A stretch of DNA of 64,000 bases, taken from positions 42,946 to 106,945 of the forward strand of contig OUUY01000001.1 in the NCBI GenBank assembly GCA_900302705.1, in the 5' to 3' direction. A program made the translations under genes and the position numbers. The notes under the pieces were generated by a model. That model did not search any database. It saw only the letters and a list, made by a program, of their open reading frames with translations, and had not been told where the DNA came from. This document shows, one piece after another, positions 61,755 through 64,000 of this stretch (position 1 is its first letter; every line of letters starts with the position of its first letter). The DNA comes from Candidatus Sulfobium mesophilum (GTDB lineage Bacteria; Nitrospirota; Thermodesulfovibrionia; Thermodesulfovibrionales; UBA6898).

Positions 61755-63152
61755 TTATTTCCCGAATGAAGCTACCCTGTTTCTGCCGCTGTTTTTGGCA
61801 ACAAAGAGGGCCTGGTCAGCAAATGAGATAAGGTCATCGTGTGTGGAGATCCTTTTGTCAGGTGAGACCGCAATCCCGACACTGATTGTAAGTCTTTCCT
61901 TGTGCGGAATGCTCTTGAACTTATGGTTTCCGACTATTCTTCGGATTCTGTCGGCCTCGGCCAGCGCGCCCTTGAGGGAAGTTTGTGGCAGAAGCATGAT
62001 GAACTCCTCGCCGCCGTAGCGGGCAAGCACGTCGCTTTTGCGGGAATGTTTCTTCAGCAGACTGGCGAACTCCTTAAGGACCATGTCGCCAGTCTTATGC
62101 CCGAATTCGTCGTTGATCTTTTTAAAGTAATCGACGTCAAGCATAAGGCAGCTTATGGGCATGGCGTATCTTTGCGAGCGGCTGAACTCCTCGATGATCC
62201 TTGTGTAGAAATATCTGATGTTGTAGATGCCTGTGAGGAAATCCGTCAGGGACAGTTTTTCAAGCCGGGTCTTTTCGTCCTCGACCTGCTCAAACAGAAA
62301 GGCTGTGTTCAAGGCGCTTGCCGAAGCGTTGGCTATTGCGTTTAAGAGCTTGATCTCGTTTTCGGTAAAGGCATGTTCGGCCCTCGAAGTCCTGAGAAAG
62401 AGAGTCCCTATGACTTTGTCTCTGAAAAAAATGGGGATGACCAGGATCGAACGGATTCCCAGAGGCGATATGATATGTTTGACGCTTTTCATTCGTGGGT
62501 CTGTGTCAATGTTTTGTATAACCACTGGCCTCCGCGAAGTGAGAGAAGCGACGATCTCCGGATATTTCTTAAGGCTTAGTTTTATAACTGACATTTTGGG
62601 ATCCTCAAAGCTTGCGACAACGTACGCAGACCTCCTAGACCAGTTTACACTTATAACGGAGCACCGTGTCACAGGCATAATTTCCGCTATCTTTGAAACG
62701 ATCTTAAACAGAAGCTCCTTGGAATCAAGGGTGGATGAGAGGAACTGGGTAAGTTCCAGTACTGCCTCGAGCTGTTTCACCTTTGTACTCAGGGTATCGA
62801 GCACTTCTTTGTCGTGGATTACTGATTCAAGTTTATGCTGAAGATCCCTCTTTATATAAGGTCTGTAAAGATAGTTCCTGACATTGTGAGTTAAGGCGTT
62901 TTCGACGCCCTTCGTGACATCCCCCGCGATGATAGAGACACAAGGGAAGTTTGCAGTCTTTGCGTGAACTGATTTAAGCAGGGACTCTTCGACTATAATT
63001 GCGGCCGGCTGGCCGTTGCCGAGATATTCAAGGAAGAGGTCTGGTTCCTTGTAATAAACCGGCTTAAACGTTCTGCTACTTCCGAAAAAAGCAGTTAAAA
63101 AGGTGAGGATGGTGCTGTTGTGCGCTAGTATCGCTGTCTCCTGACGTTTCAT
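61755..63152 (-). CDS. GAF-GGDEF protein (diguanylate cyclase)
   Basis: A 465-residue protein from ATG 63152 (GTG 63158 also in frame). The N-terminal about 120 residues look like a receiver-like or unknown domain (AILAHNSTILTFLTAFF). A GAF domain spans about 145-290 (SKELLFKIVSKIAEIMPVTRCSV). The GGDEF domain begins DFLTGIYNIRYFY near 307 and has the active-site RYGGEEFIMLLPQ near 382, with DVDYFKKINDEFGH near 340. The active site GGEEF is intact, so c-di-GMP synthesis is expected. No inhibitory RxxD site was clearly identified. It follows the divergent DUF3842-cooT operon. Confidence 0.9.
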   Translation of the reverse strand: MKRQETAILAHNSTILTFLTAFFGSSRTFKPVYYKEPDLFLEYLGNGQPAAIIVEESLLKSVHAKTANFPCVSIIAGDVTKGVENALTHNVRNYLYRPYIKRDLQHKLESVIHDKEVLDTLSTKVKQLEAVLELTQFLSSTLDSKELLFKIVSKIAEIMPVTRCSVISVNWSRRSAYVVASFEDPKMSVIKLSLKKYPEIVASLTSRRPVVIQNIDTDPRMKSVKHIISPLGIRSILVIPIFFRDKVIGTLFLRTSRAEHAFTENEIKLLNAIANASASALNTAFLFEQVEDEKTRLEKLSLTDFLTGIYNIRYFYTRIIEEFSRSQRYAMPISCLMLDVDYFKKINDEFGHKTGDMVLKEFASLLKKHSRKSDVLARYGGEEFIMLLPQTSLKGALAEADRIRRIVGNHKFKSIPHKERLTISVGIAVSPDKRISTHDDLISFADQALFVAKNSGRNRVASFGK

Positions 63153-63220
63153 CCTCACAGTCTCCCTTTTTATATAAAGCCTCTCATATTATTGTTATTT
63201 CTGATCCTCGAGTCAATATA

Positions 63221-63253
63221 AAGGCAGGACGGCATTCTCTCATTTCCTGCCTT
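63221..63253. repeat. Perfect 9-bp inverted repeat in divergent region
   Basis: AAGGCAGGA (63221-63229) and TCCTGCCTT (63245-63253) form a perfect stem with a 15-base loop between two divergent genes. No T run follows on either strand, so a terminator is unlikely. It could be an operator or an RNA structure in the leader of either gene. Confidence 0.45.
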
Positions 63254-63327
63254 CGCCGGGCGTTTATGTTCCCGAGTGAATGTGCCTCTGGGGGAGACAG
63301 GTGGCGATGTCAGGAGACCTCAGAGGT

Positions 63328-63356
63328 TTGACACTGGTCCTCTGATTTCTTATACT
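63328..63356 (+). promoter_or_regulatory. Near-consensus sigma-70 promoter abutting the DUF3842 start codon
   Basis: TTGACA at 63328-63333, a 17-base spacer and TATACT at 63351-63356. The expected start of transcription falls at about 63362-63364, on the ATG itself, so the transcript would have no leader and no ribosome-binding site. Confidence 0.72.
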
Positions 63357-63361
63357 TCTGT

Positions 63362-63778
63362 ATGCTCAGGATCGCAGTGATAGACGGCCAAGGCGGCGGC
63401 ATAGGAAACCTTATCGTCAAGAGGCTCAGGGAGGAGTTTAAGGACTCTGTTGAGATAATAGCCCTTGGCACCAACGCGGCTGCGACGACAGCGATGATGA
63501 AGTCAAGAGCGAACAAAGGTGCAACGGGAGAAAACGCGATTGTCTGGAATTCGGGGCGAGTCGATGTAATCACAGGCCCTTTAAGTATAGCCCTGCCCGA
63601 TGCAATGTTGGGAGAAGTGACCCCGAAGATGGCTTCTGCGGTTGTTTCTTCGAAGGCCAGGACAATACTTCTGCCGCTGAATCAGGAAGAGGTTGAGATC
63701 GCCGGTGTTAACAAAGAGCCGCTGCCGCATCTGTTAGAAGATGTGGTTGCAAGAATAAAGGAGATCAAACATGTGTGA
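63362..63778 (+). CDS. DUF3842 family protein
   Basis: A 138-residue protein of the DUF3842 family, common in anaerobes, whose function is not established. LRIAVIDGQGGGIGNLIV at the N-terminus is a glycine-rich nucleotide-binding-like motif, and the following ALGTNAAATTAMMKSRANKGATGENAIVWN (in part) and ITGPLSIALPDAMLGEVTP complete the family pattern. The conserved motif begins two residues after ATG 63362, so the start is fixed, although a strong promoter ends only 5 bases upstream. Its stop overlaps the cooT start by 8 bases. Confidence 0.86.
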   Translation: MLRIAVIDGQGGGIGNLIVKRLREEFKDSVEIIALGTNAAATTAMMKSRANKGATGENAIVWNSGRVDVITGPLSIALPDAMLGEVTPKMASAVVSSKARTILLPLNQEEVEIAGVNKEPLPHLLEDVVARIKEIKHV

Positions 63779-63959
63779 GGCCAACGCTTATCTTTACATC
63801 GACGGCAAGGAAGAGCTGTACCTGGAAAACGTGGACGTGATGAAACCCGAGGAAGGGAAGATTTTCCTGAAGAACCTTTTCGGCGAACAAAAGGTCTTTG
63901 AAGGACAGATAAGGGAGATCTCTCTTCTTCGGCACAGGATAGTTCTCGAGAAATTATAA
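63771..63959 (+). CDS. cooT: CooT-family nickel-binding protein
   Basis: A 62-residue member of the CooT family. In CO-oxidising bacteria CooT is a small dimeric nickel chaperone that binds one Ni through the N-terminal Met-Cys. Here MCEANAYLYIDGKEELYLENVD retains Cys2, and KIFLKNLFGEQKVFEGQIREI with RHRIVLE gives the rest of the fold. No carbon-monoxide dehydrogenase genes are in view, so in this genome it could serve another nickel enzyme; larC, another nickel-metabolism gene, lies 9 kb upstream. It is coupled to the DUF3842 gene by an 8-base overlap. Confidence 0.85.
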   Translation: MCEANAYLYIDGKEELYLENVDVMKPEEGKIFLKNLFGEQKVFEGQIREISLLRHRIVLEKL

Positions 63960-64000
63960 TCAGGAAAAATCCTTGTCCAGGGAAATCAGCCGGATTAAAA

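Noticed and set aside
1..64000. tRNA, rRNA or complete insertion sequences
   Set aside because: No cloverleaf-like segment, rRNA signature, transposase gene or paired terminal inverted repeats could be recognised on either strand.

Overview
The window reads as a piece of a Gram-negative, probably anaerobic or microaerophilic environmental bacterium. The gene content (exosortase/EpsI exopolysaccharide locus, a DHH-CBS-CCA fusion enzyme, LarC and CooT nickel proteins, UGA-encoded selenocysteine) fits Nitrospirota or a deltaproteobacterial lineage. That placement is inferred from gene families; there is no rRNA gene here to fix it.

Bases 1-41,750 form one long, mostly co-directional (+) exopolysaccharide locus of the exosortase type. 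It opens with a 5'-truncated asparagine-synthase-type amidotransferase. There follow four polysaccharide deacetylases, an ATP-grasp ligase, three FemAB/GNAT-like acyltransferases, a Wzx-type flippase, eight glycosyltransferases (GT2 and GT4), an O-antigen-ligase/Wzy-type polymerase, a methyltransferase, a PaaK/CapK-like adenylating enzyme, a cysteine desulfurase, a UDP-sugar dehydrogenase and a UDP-sugar 4-epimerase. Many neighbours overlap by ATGA, so translation is probably coupled. A block of exported proteins comes next (heparinase II/III-like lipoprotein, transglutaminase-like/CARDB protein, Ig-like protein, DUF4091 glycosidase-like protein). Embedded in it are a secreted rhodanese with an in-frame UGA, a phosphatidylserine-decarboxylase-like protein, the exosortase and EpsI. 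The PrsK-type sensor kinase closes the locus. No PEP-CTERM sorting substrate is visible in the window.

Bases 41,800-45,310 (-) carry a nitroreductase-like protein and a sigma-54 activator/histidine kinase pair. About 1.1 kb of decayed, non-coding DNA follows, then a (+) group of envelope genes: TPR lipoprotein, OmpA-like porin and FG-GAP-like lipoprotein. A UGA-containing glutaredoxin overlaps a CopA-type copper ATPase. The rest holds larC (-), a FecR/DUF6600 protein with a 22-residue tandem repeat coupled to an ATP-grasp acyl-CoA synthetase subunit, an HD-GYP response regulator, the DHH-CBS-CCA enzyme and a GAF-GGDEF protein (all -), and finally a DUF3842-cooT pair that appears to be transcribed leaderless.

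The strongest unusual signal is two separate genes, a rhodanese (34456-34920) and a glutaredoxin (50323-50598), each interrupted by an in-frame TGA exactly where the family has its redox cysteine. Each has a stem-loop at the distance expected of a bacterial SECIS element. I read both as selenoproteins that ordinary gene calling would truncate or miss. Other notable signals are remnants of lost genes (a carbamoyltransferase N-terminus, a glycosyltransferase N-terminus, a surface-protein fragment), a tandem glycosyltransferase duplication, and purine-rich minisatellites around sufS and inside two coding regions.
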